Both the position numbers and the translations under genes were made by a program. From Veillonellaceae bacterium UBA5809 (GTDB lineage: Bacteria; Bacillota; Negativicutes; Veillonellales; Dialisteraceae), in contig DIDD01000117.1 in NCBI GenBank assembly GCA_002417965.1, positions 1 through 12,744 of the forward strand: DNA of 12,744 bases, written 5' to 3'. This document shows, in pieces, positions 6,546-11,934 of this stretch (within the stretch, counting starts at the first letter, position 1; the number at the start of each line of letters is the position of its first letter). Under the pieces are notes generated by a model, which saw only the letters and a list, made by a program, of their open reading frames with translations, made no database searches and was not told where the DNA came from.

Positions 6546-7103
6546 TTATCTCGCCTCCGAAGTATGCCTGTAAAGAGCCTGACGCAGTTCCTCTGCCGTC
6601 AGCTCAATTCTGGATTTGGCATAATACCAGTCACTTCTGCCTACGACCTGATAAATAATATCTATAGGCATATCAGGAAATGATTCCATATCCCGAAGTA
6701 TGTTCCCCGATTTCCCCTCAAAACGGATCATCAGAAGCAACGTTTTTTCCGCTCCCTGATTGACAATGCATGACTCCCAATATCCATCATCACGCGGTTT
6801 ATCGGCATCCGTCAGACATCCTCTGACAACGGATCCCTGATACTGCTCTGAAGGCAGATACGTGCGGAGAAATACATCCATCAGAGTACCCGCCTGTTTC
6901 CCTGTATTTCTGACCGGGACAGTACAGGATACTTCCACCTGATTTAATGACATTGAACGGACCGCAAAGGGCGTTCTTCTCTTCTTCATAATTTGAAAAT
7001 GGCAGTCCCCCTGCCAGCGGACTATGGCCCAGTAAATAATAAAACCGAGGCATATCAAAAAAATAATACCTGCAGCAACCTTTGTCAATTCCAACACAAA
7101 CAT
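6546..7103 (-). CDS. Membrane-anchored protein of unknown function
   Basis: The 185-residue product begins MFVLELTKVAAG and has one N-terminal hydrophobic helix (about residues 5-29, ending YWAIVRW), then a soluble domain of about 155 residues with strand-like segments (VEVSCTVPVRNTG, TLLLMIRFEG, IDIIYQVVGRSDWYY). The VRNTGKQAGTLMDVF stretch recalls an immunoglobulin-like or CARDB-type fold, but this is only an impression. A GTG at 7112 overlaps the murI stop as GTGA. I prefer ATG 7103, because the GGGAGA at 7113-7118 is correctly spaced for it and too close to the GTG. The gene ends three bases before the CofE-like gene and its last codons hold that gene's Shine-Dalgarno, so the two are translationally linked and probably act together. 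The soluble domain's side of the membrane is uncertain. Confidence 0.78.
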   Translation of the reverse strand: MFVLELTKVAAGIIFLICLGFIIYWAIVRWQGDCHFQIMKKRRTPFAVRSMSLNQVEVSCTVPVRNTGKQAGTLMDVFLRTYLPSEQYQGSVVRGCLTDADKPRDDGYWESCIVNQGAEKTLLLMIRFEGKSGNILRDMESFPDMPIDIIYQVVGRSDWYYAKSRIELTAEELRQALYRHTSEAR

Positions 7104-7108
7104 CCAGC

Positions 7109-7885
7109 TCACTCTCCCGCAATCCTGATTTCTTCTGCTTTTTCCTTCCGATGCAAAAACTTCTTAATCAGACAGGACTCCTGTTCTGATTTTTTTGTAA
7201 AACAAAAATGACTCTCTCCGTCCCCGTCAGCTTCCATATGACAGGTTTTTAAAATCCCCGATGCCCGTTCTGCCGTCACTGCACCTGGATCAAAGAAAAC
7301 AGCTGAAGGAAACAACTCCCGGAACAGATCCTCAATTAACGGATAATGAGTACATCCAAAAAGGATCATGTCAATATCTCCGGCGTCATACTGATATACT
7401 GCTTCTTCCAACATATTTTTGAGAACCGCCCGTCCTTCACCGGACTCTATGGCGTGCGCCAGTCCCTCACAGGGAACCTCTGCCGTCTCCATATCCGGCC
7501 AAACAGATTGGAGTGCCTTTTTATGGGCATGAGTACGGATAGAGGCCGGTGTGGCAAAAATTCCCACCTTTCTGGCAGCCCCGGCGGAACTGTAATCAGT
7601 ACTCATACCTATGACCGGGACGGTATCCTGATAAAAAAGAGGCGGTTCATGAAATGTAATGGTATTGCATGCCACTACAACCATTTTTACTCCTCGGGCA
7701 ATCAGGAAATTTTTTAGTTCCTCCCCACATTTCATAATCCATGAATCAGCTTTCTCTCCATAGGGGTTCCTGGCCGTATCACCCAGATATAAAATAGATT
7801 CACGGGGACAGAGTTCCAAAATTGAACGCACAACAGTAAGACCTCCGATTCCGCTGTCCATGACACCGATCGGACGGTTATCCAT
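7109..7885 (-). CDS. murI: Glutamate racemase
   Basis: MurI converts L- to D-glutamate for peptidoglycan, a cofactor-independent two-cysteine racemase in the cytosol. From ATG 7885 it has 258 residues (family about 260-270). It shows PIGVMDSGIGGLTV (5-18) with D10-S11, NPYGEK (40-45), catalytic C73 in VVACNT, and catalytic C178 with H180 in FGCTHYP. The reading frame extends 24 codons further upstream, but that stretch lies within the thioesterase gene and does not resemble MurI. The start at 7885 overlaps the thioesterase stop (ATGGATAA) and has AGGGAAG upstream. The C-terminus after about 212 is charged and slightly longer than usual. Its operon partners (thioesterase, membrane protein, CofE-like ligase) are not classical wall genes, but a glutamate theme with the CofE-like protein is notable. 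Confidence 0.97.
   Translation of the reverse strand: MDNRPIGVMDSGIGGLTVVRSILELCPRESILYLGDTARNPYGEKADSWIMKCGEELKNFLIARGVKMVVVACNTITFHEPPLFYQDTVPVIGMSTDYSSAGAARKVGIFATPASIRTHAHKKALQSVWPDMETAEVPCEGLAHAIESGEGRAVLKNMLEEAVYQYDAGDIDMILFGCTHYPLIEDLFRELFPSAVFFDPGAVTAERASGILKTCHMEADGDGESHFCFTKKSEQESCLIKKFLHRKEKAEEIRIAGE
7113..7118 (-). promoter_or_regulatory. Shine-Dalgarno deciding the start of the membrane-anchored protein
   Basis: GGGAGA on minus, nine bases before ATG 7103 and directly abutting the alternative GTG at 7112. The spacing favours ATG 7103. The site lies within the last codons of murI. Confidence 0.6.
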
Positions 7886-8297
7886 TTCTGTCTTCCCTGG
7901 AAATTTTTTCCAGTCCTTCAAGCTGTTCTTTCGGCATGCGCACAATTTTTCCATCACCGATTCTTGTATAAGTCCCTCTTGTCATTGCCCTTGTAAGGAC
8001 CTCTCCATCATTATCACGGACCACTTCATATTCAAACTGAAGCTGCACACGGTCTATTTTTCTCAGCCATGTTTTCACCGTCAGCTGATCATCGTAACGG
8101 GCCGGCGCCAAATAGCGGCACTGTACTTCGACAATGGGAAACACAATTCCTTCCGACATGAGATCGGTGAGCATCATTCCGCCTGCACGGAGATATTCCA
8201 CTCTTGCTTCTTCAAACCAATGAAGATAATTTGCATGATGGACTACCTGCATTCCGTCTGTTTCATAAAAACTGACTCGTTTCTTTAGTGCAAACAT
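7878..8297 (-). CDS. Acyl-CoA thioesterase, YbgC/4HBT hot-dog family
   Basis: The 139-residue protein has the hot-dog thioesterase signature YETDGMQVVHHANYLHWFEEAR (11-32), with likely catalytic D14 in TDGMQ and the paired H20-H21. This is followed by strands typical of the fold (VEVQCRYLAPARYDDQLTV, FEYEVVRDNDGEVLTRAMT). Such enzymes hydrolyse short or medium acyl-CoA or acyl-ACP thioesters in the cytosol; YbgC in E. coli associates with the Tol-Pal locus, but no tol genes are seen here. I chose ATG 8297, not the ATG at 8312, because GGAGGG (8305-8310) sits seven bases before it and the predicted transcript start near 8314 would leave the upstream ATG almost leaderless. It is the first gene of the operon and overlaps murI by eight bases. 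Confidence 0.93.
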   Translation of the reverse strand: MFALKKRVSFYETDGMQVVHHANYLHWFEEARVEYLRAGGMMLTDLMSEGIVFPIVEVQCRYLAPARYDDQLTVKTWLRKIDRVQLQFEYEVVRDNDGEVLTRAMTRGTYTRIGDGKIVRMPKEQLEGLEKISREDRNG

Positions 8298-8304
8298 AAA
8301 ATTT

Positions 8305-8310
8305 CCCTCC
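8305..8310 (-). promoter_or_regulatory. Shine-Dalgarno deciding the thioesterase start
   Basis: GGAGGG on minus, seven bases before ATG 8297. It lies just downstream of, and partly uses the G of, the alternative ATG at 8312, which therefore is unlikely to be used. Confidence 0.8.
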
Positions 8311-8320
8311 ATATTTTTTT

Positions 8321-8349
8321 ATTGTAACGGTCTGATGTTCGAATGTCAA
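8321..8349 (-). promoter_or_regulatory. Near-consensus promoter of the thioesterase-murI-cofE-like operon
   Basis: On minus, a perfect -35 TTGACA (8344-8349), a 17-base spacer and -10 TACAAT (8321-8326, 5/6). Start near 8314 gives a short leader of about 16 bases carrying the Shine-Dalgarno. It stands back to back with the plus-strand promoter at 8355. Confidence 0.82.
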
Positions 8350-8354
8350 AGCCC

Positions 8355-8384
8355 TTGTACCAGGTTCCCTATATGATTTATACT
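8355..8384 (+). promoter_or_regulatory. Promoter of the small zinc-ribbon gene
   Basis: -35 TTGTAC (8355-8360, 3/6), an 18-base spacer and -10 TATACT (8379-8384, 5/6). Only five bases separate its -35 from the -35 of the divergent operon promoter. Predicted start is near 8391, so the leader is about 15 bases. Confidence 0.5.
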
Positions 8385-8405
8385 TAACAAAAAGGAGAAT
8401 CTCCA

Positions 8406-8603
8406 ATGAATCAGACTTCTGTTGCATGTCCCTGCTGTAAAAAAAAGATGATCCTCTTCGGTTCTCAGATCAGGCAGCGCCATGGCTGTATCCGCTGTCT
8501 TGGATGCGGAGCACGGATTCCTTATGATCTGGATCATCCGCAAGAGGCCGGCGCCGGATTTTGGCCGCGCCGGGTTATTCCATTCCGCTTCAAAAGAAAG
8601 TAA
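8406..8603 (+). CDS. Small zinc-ribbon-like protein of unknown function
   Basis: A 65-residue basic protein. Cysteines lie at 8, 10 and 11 (CPCC) and at 28, 31 and 34 (CIRCLGCG). C8-C11 and C31-C34 form two CxxC knuckles about 19 residues apart, as in zinc ribbons. The C-terminus is basic and aromatic (WPRRVIPFRFKRK). AAGGAG (8392-8397) lies eight bases before ATG, a promoter lies upstream and a strong hairpin follows the stop, so this is a well-formed single-gene transcript despite its size. I do not recognise the family. A role in nucleic-acid binding is suggested by the ribbon plus basic tail but is inference only. It is the only intact plus-strand gene besides rpmB. Confidence 0.8.
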   Translation: MNQTSVACPCCKKKMILFGSQIRQRHGCIRCLGCGARIPYDLDHPQEAGAGFWPRRVIPFRFKRK

Positions 8604-8619
8604 CTGTTCCTCCCCTGCA

Positions 8620-8662
8620 AAAAGGCAGTGATTTCCAACCTTTTCGGAAATCACTGCCTTTT
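8620..8662. terminator. Bidirectional terminator between the zinc-ribbon gene and the DUF1232 gene
   Basis: A perfect 17-base stem (8620-8636 with 8646-8662) encloses a nine-base loop. The stem ends in four A-T pairs on each side, giving CCTTTT on plus and CCTTTTT on minus. It lies 16 bases after the plus-strand stop (8603) and nine bases beyond the minus-strand stop (8672), serving both convergent genes. Confidence 0.88.
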
Positions 8663-8671
8663 CACTACCCC

Positions 8672-8971
8672 TTAGAGCGGCCATATTCTAGCTGCCTTTT
8701 TTCGATGCTCCGGCCGAATCCATGAAGAAGCAATTCTCGCTGCCGCTGCAATTATAAGAGCATCATCCGTCCACCCCAGCCAGCCCAGCATATCCGGCAT
8801 AAAATCGAAAGGCAGCATAACATACAGCAGCGCCGCCGACAAAATCCAACGTACACGGGCCGGTGTTCTCACATCGCGCAGACAATAATACAAGATCAGT
8901 GCTGACTGAAAAAGCTGAAGTCCTTTCCCTGTTTTAGTAATCCAAAAAGGAAATCTTATGAAAGCCGCCAT
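8672..8971 (-). CDS. YkvA-like DUF1232 small membrane protein
   Basis: The 99-residue product has the DUF1232 core LPFDFMPDMLGWLGWTDDALII (about 53-74): a hydrophobic hairpin with the invariant PDxxxxxGxxDD pattern. A preceding hydrophobic segment (ILSAALLYVML) and a basic tail (RPEHRKKAARIW) suggest it is embedded in or attached to the membrane. The family's role is not established. I chose ATG 8971 because AGGAGG (8980-8985) precedes it by eight bases; a longer frame from a TTG at 8992 would run through that Shine-Dalgarno. It follows the DUF697/helix gene by 33 bases without a terminator and ends before a strong hairpin, so the two form an operon. Confidence 0.87.
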   Translation of the reverse strand: MAAFIRFPFWITKTGKGLQLFQSALILYYCLRDVRTPARVRWILSAALLYVMLPFDFMPDMLGWLGWTDDALIIAAAARIASSWIRPEHRKKAARIWPL

Positions 8972-8979
8972 CAGGAACA

Positions 8980-8985
8980 CCTCCT
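8980..8985 (-). promoter_or_regulatory. Shine-Dalgarno deciding the DUF1232 start
   Basis: AAGGAGGTG context on minus with AGGAGG at 8980-8985, eight bases before ATG 8971. It lies inside the longer TTG-initiated frame and so argues against that frame. Confidence 0.8.
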
Positions 8986-9004
8986 TCTTCAAAAACAGTT
9001 TCCG

Positions 9005-10306
9005 TCAGGATTCTCCATGCTCATCCTGACCGGATTGTTTTTTGCGGTCCGGCTTCTGGTCAGATTTTGTATTTTCCGACTCTGATTCCACCGGTTCTTT
9101 TCCATCTCCTGAAGACTCTTTTTCTTCAGCCGCCGTATGATCCCTCTTGGCATTTTGGGATTCCTGTTTGATCTGTTCTGCCCGTTCTGCCACTTTTGCT
9201 TTAAAATCTTCCGCCGCACTGCGAAAATTTTCCTTCACCTGAAGAGCTGCCGTTTTGGCATTTTCTGCCGCTTCCGCCGCCTTTTCCCTGGCCTCGCCGG
9301 CCTGTTCCTTCAGCTTTCCGGACTGTTCCTCAGCCTGTGCTTTCATTTCCTCCGCTTTTTGCCGGGCCTCTTCAGCACGTTCCCGTGCAGCCTGTTTCAT
9401 CTCTTCAGCACGTACCTTAACTTCTTCCCAGGTCTGCTGTGCCTGTACTTTCAGCTCTTCCGACTTGGCCCTGGCCTCATCAGACTTTACCTTGGCCGTT
9501 TCACTCAATGTTTTAACTGCTTTCTGGGCCGTCTCCCGGGCTACTTCAGAAACCCCGATAGCCGTATATTTGGCATCTTCAATTTTTTCTTCTTTAACGC
9601 CCAATTTTTTAAGCGTATCTACTACAATATCACCGGCAGTTTCTGCTGCCTGTGCCAGTATGTCCGCCAACCTGGCCGCTGCTTCATGGCCCTGTCCGGG
9701 AGAGGACTTCTCTTCATTTTCCCCCGCCGATGAAAAATCTTTCTTTTCATCTCCCAGAGGCTGATTTTTTTGAGAATTCTTTTTCAATTCTTCCACCTGT
9801 TCTTCCCCCTTATGTTTTTCCTCACGGAAAACTTCGAGATAAGGGCTCACATCGTCGGGCATGCCGTCTTTAATCCACTTCTGTGCAGCTTTTCCGACTC
9901 CATAGGTAACAGAAATTCCAATAGGAATCTGCATCACCGCAATAGGTATTAAAGTAGCAGCCAGACTGCCCGCAGCCGTACCGCCAAGAGATCCGATAAA
10001 AGCAAGAATCGCTTTATCAGCCAGCCGTACACGGTAAATTCCTGCAATCCGTGAGATCATATAAATTTCATTGGCAATTAATGCGCCTGTGCCGATCAGA
10101 GGGGCCGCCACAATTACACCGGCCCTTGCAGCACCCCACCGTATCAGGCTTTCTACATCCTGATCCCGGTCATCAATAACATTGACCTCGACCGATGCAT
10201 CCGGTGTATCAATTTCGTTCTTCACCATACGGGAATCCTGCTCCTCCGCTCCCTCTATGCGGTCTTTTTTCCCGCTTCCAACTGCCGGCTTCTTTTCTTC
10301 ATCCAT
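9005..10306 (-). CDS. DUF697-like domain joined to a long charged alpha-helical region
   Basis: 433 residues from ATG 10306, supported by AAGGAGGGG (10312-10320). Layout: an acidic, polar N-terminus (1-50); a hydrophobic domain at about 52-148 resembling DUF697/YcjF-type membrane-associated domains (AARAGVIVAAPLIGTGALIANE, then RIAGIYRVRLADKAI and TYGVGKAAQKWIKDG); a polar linker rich in K, E, Q (160-205); a helix with few breaks at about 206-390; and a disordered acidic tail (391-433). The helix is almost only A, E, K, Q, R with repeats such as RAEEMKQ, RAEEARQ and KAEEMKA spaced 11 and 7 residues apart, as in apolipoprotein- or LEA-like amphipathic helices. It has no Cys. Function is unknown; a membrane-bound protein with a cytosolic helical stalk is a reasonable picture. 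The frame extends 29 codons upstream, but with no supporting site. The small DUF1232 gene follows in the same operon. Confidence 0.85.
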   Translation of the reverse strand: MDEEKKPAVGSGKKDRIEGAEEQDSRMVKNEIDTPDASVEVNVIDDRDQDVESLIRWGAARAGVIVAAPLIGTGALIANEIYMISRIAGIYRVRLADKAILAFIGSLGGTAAGSLAATLIPIAVMQIPIGISVTYGVGKAAQKWIKDGMPDDVSPYLEVFREEKHKGEEQVEELKKNSQKNQPLGDEKKDFSSAGENEEKSSPGQGHEAAARLADILAQAAETAGDIVVDTLKKLGVKEEKIEDAKYTAIGVSEVARETAQKAVKTLSETAKVKSDEARAKSEELKVQAQQTWEEVKVRAEEMKQAARERAEEARQKAEEMKAQAEEQSGKLKEQAGEAREKAAEAAENAKTAALQVKENFRSAAEDFKAKVAERAEQIKQESQNAKRDHTAAEEKESSGDGKEPVESESENTKSDQKPDRKKQSGQDEHGES

Positions 10307-10311
10307 ATAAA

Positions 10312-10320
10312 CCCCTCCTT
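10312..10320 (-). promoter_or_regulatory. Shine-Dalgarno deciding the DUF697/helix gene start
   Basis: AAGGAGGGG on minus, five bases before ATG 10306. The upstream in-frame ATG at 10393 lies before the predicted promoter and has no such site. Confidence 0.8.
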
Positions 10321-10357
10321 TGATCAGATATGAACATTGTCCGTTATTACTGTCATT

Positions 10358-10366
10358 ATTATACCA
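10358..10366 (-). promoter_or_regulatory. Extended -10 promoter of the DUF697/helix-DUF1232 operon
   Basis: On minus, TGG directly before a perfect TATAAT (10358-10363) forms a TGn extended -10. No good -35 is seen. The start would be near 10351, about 45 bases before the ATG. It lies in the 111-base gap after the SDR gene, where I see no terminator, so read-through from upstream is also possible. Confidence 0.55.
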
Positions 10367-10417
10367 TTCAACTCCTATTAAACGGTAGTTCATTACAGGG
10401 AAAATCAGTACATTTCA

Positions 10418-11164
10418 TTACCAGTCCGTCAATCCTCCGTCCACAGGAATGACAGTTCCCGTCATAAATGAGGCTCTATCTGATACAAGAAAAGCCGCTA
10501 CATTTCCAATTTCATCGGCGGCTGCAATTCTTCCCAGAGGATAGTGCCTCCCCATCTCCCCCCGGGTCCCGCCATAACGGCGGATCTGTTCATCCAGAAG
10601 ATTTGTCTCTGTATCCCCGGGACACAGGCAATTGACTCTGATTCCATACACAGCCGCCTCTAAGGCCAGTGACCGGGTAAATCCAGCCACAGCGCCTTTT
10701 GTCGCTCCGTATATTGAGCACTGCGTATTTCCTTGGAGCGCTGCATCTGATGCAATGGTAAGAACCGATCCCCTATCCCGCTTTAATCTGTGCCAGAAAG
10801 CACGGATGAGATAAATCATTCCATACACATTAACTCGAAACATGCGGTCCATTTCTTCATCTGATACATTCTCAAGCAAATTTTCCCGATAAATACCCGC
10901 CGCAGTAATAACAGCCGCCAGCACACAGTCCTTCCCGACCGATGCCGCTACTGCCCTGCACTGATCTGCATTGGTGACATCACAGGAAATGAAGCGGCTG
11001 TTCAGAATCTGTTTCTCTGCCGCCTGTCCCCGTGTTTTGTCACGTCCCAGCAGAAGAGTATGCCATCCTTCATAGCTGAGACTCCGGGCAGCCGCCATTC
11101 CGATTCCTGAAGTTCCGCCTGAAATAAGTGCTGTTTTTTTTAGTTCCACCCCTTGATGATCCAT
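10418..11164 (-). CDS. SDR-family NAD(P)-dependent oxidoreductase, FabG-like
   Basis: A classical short-chain dehydrogenase/reductase of 248 residues. The cofactor motif is GGTSGIG (16-22), D62 lies in CDVT, TAAG (87-90) stands in place of NNAG, N112 is in VNVYG, and the catalytic S139, Y152 and K156 have the standard S-x12-Y-x3-K spacing. The end is the typical TGTVIPVDGG. Arg41 after the second strand (LLLGRD) suggests NADP(H). The substrate cannot be told: FabG-type 3-oxoacyl reduction, a sugar alcohol or another carbonyl are all possible. The ATG at 11164 lies inside the TauE/SafE gene, overlapping it by 25 bases, with GGGGA just upstream; a GTG at 11149 is a weaker alternative. It is probably co-transcribed with the transporter. 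Confidence 0.93.
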   Translation of the reverse strand: MDHQGVELKKTALISGGTSGIGMAAARSLSYEGWHTLLLGRDKTRGQAAEKQILNSRFISCDVTNADQCRAVAASVGKDCVLAAVITAAGIYRENLLENVSDEEMDRMFRVNVYGMIYLIRAFWHRLKRDRGSVLTIASDAALQGNTQCSIYGATKGAVAGFTRSLALEAAVYGIRVNCLCPGDTETNLLDEQIRRYGGTRGEMGRHYPLGRIAAADEIGNVAAFLVSDRASFMTGTVIPVDGGLTDW

Positions 11165-11928
11165 CCTATCCCCACCTTCAGAAGCAGTATCGTTGTAATA
11201 CCAATAAAAAGAATCCTGACAAAAGCATTCCCCCGGGAAATAGCCGTACGTGATCCGAAATATCCTCCTGCCGCCATACCTGCCGCCATAATCAAGCCGT
11301 ACAGGAAAAGAACATTTCCATGAATCAAAAATGTTGCCAGTGCCCCTGCATTACTTATCAAATTGAGGACCCTGCTGTTTCCTGCAGCTGTCACAAAATC
11401 GAAACCTGCGGAAAGAAAACAGAACAGAAGAAATGTCCCTGTCCCGGGTCCCATAAATCCATCCCCGAAAGCAATCAAAAACGCCATAAGCGCCATAAAA
11501 ACCAGTTTCCCCTTCTTCTCTTTCCGATAAGTTGAGACGGCTCCCCATTCATGTCTCCGTATGACAGAAACTGTCACGGCACACAGAAACAAAAGAATCA
11601 GGGGCTGAAGCATAACCGGCGGCATATGACTGACCGTCCATGCTCCCATAACGGAAGCTGTCAGCGACAGCGGAGCCAGTTTGATAACCAGTGCCCTGTC
11701 AACTTTTCCGGCTTTCCAGAATGTGCCTGCCGATACAGCTGCCCCCACCGAAGACGCCAGCTTATTGGTTCCCAGCGCCATCTGAGGCGGTATGTTCAGC
11801 GCCAGAAGGGCCGGAAGTGAAATAAGTCCGCCGCCGCCTACAATGCTGTCAATAAATGTAGCAATAAATCCGGTTGTTAAAATAAACAGCGCGGCCCAGA
11901 ATGAAATGGATGTTCCTGAAAAATCCAA
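11140..11928 (-). CDS. TauE/SafE family membrane transporter (sulfite exporter-like)
   Basis: The 262-residue inner-membrane protein has about eight hydrophobic segments and two TauE/SafE half-repeats. The first has GFIATFIDSIVGGGGLISLP (20-39) followed by ALGTNKLAS (51-59). The second has FGDGFMGPGTGTFLL (about 153-167) followed by NSRVLNLISN (184-193). These are the usual GGGG / GTNK and GxxGPGxG / N-R-xNLxSN signatures. Family members export sulfite, sulfoacetate or other small anions; the substrate here is unknown. The start is TTG 11928: there is no in-frame ATG before the first motif, and GAGGTG (11936-11941) lies seven bases upstream. That Shine-Dalgarno is within the end of the preceding gene, six bases away, pointing to one operon. 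Confidence 0.92.
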   Translation of the reverse strand: MDFSGTSISFWAALFILTTGFIATFIDSIVGGGGLISLPALLALNIPPQMALGTNKLASSVGAAVSAGTFWKAGKVDRALVIKLAPLSLTASVMGAWTVSHMPPVMLQPLILLFLCAVTVSVIRRHEWGAVSTYRKEKKGKLVFMALMAFLIAFGDGFMGPGTGTFLLFCFLSAGFDFVTAAGNSRVLNLISNAGALATFLIHGNVLFLYGLIMAAGMAAGGYFGSRTAISRGNAFVRILFIGITTILLLKVGIGWIIKGWN

Positions 11929-11934
11929 CTGTCT

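Noticed and set aside
7886..7957. 24-codon N-terminal extension of murI
   Set aside because: Overlaps the thioesterase coding end in another frame and does not resemble MurI; ATG 7885 matches the family start.
9137..9764. Two long plus-strand open frames (9137-9733 and 9255-9764)
   Set aside because: Antisense to the A/E/K/Q-rich helix gene; such biased codons open the opposite frames by chance, giving runs of F, L, C or S, A that look like artefacts.
9089..9800. Direct-repeat or tandem-repeat DNA element
   Set aside because: The repetitiveness is at protein level (A/E/K/Q helix codons); no exact DNA repeat unit or spacer pattern like CRISPR is present.
10307..10393. 29-codon N-terminal extension of the DUF697/helix gene
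   Set aside because: The extension spans the predicted extended -10 promoter; ATG 10306 has a strong Shine-Dalgarno.
11140..11164. Frameshift between the TauE/SafE and SDR genes
   Set aside because: The 25-base overlap leaves both proteins complete with normal ends and starts, so it is ordinary operon overlap.
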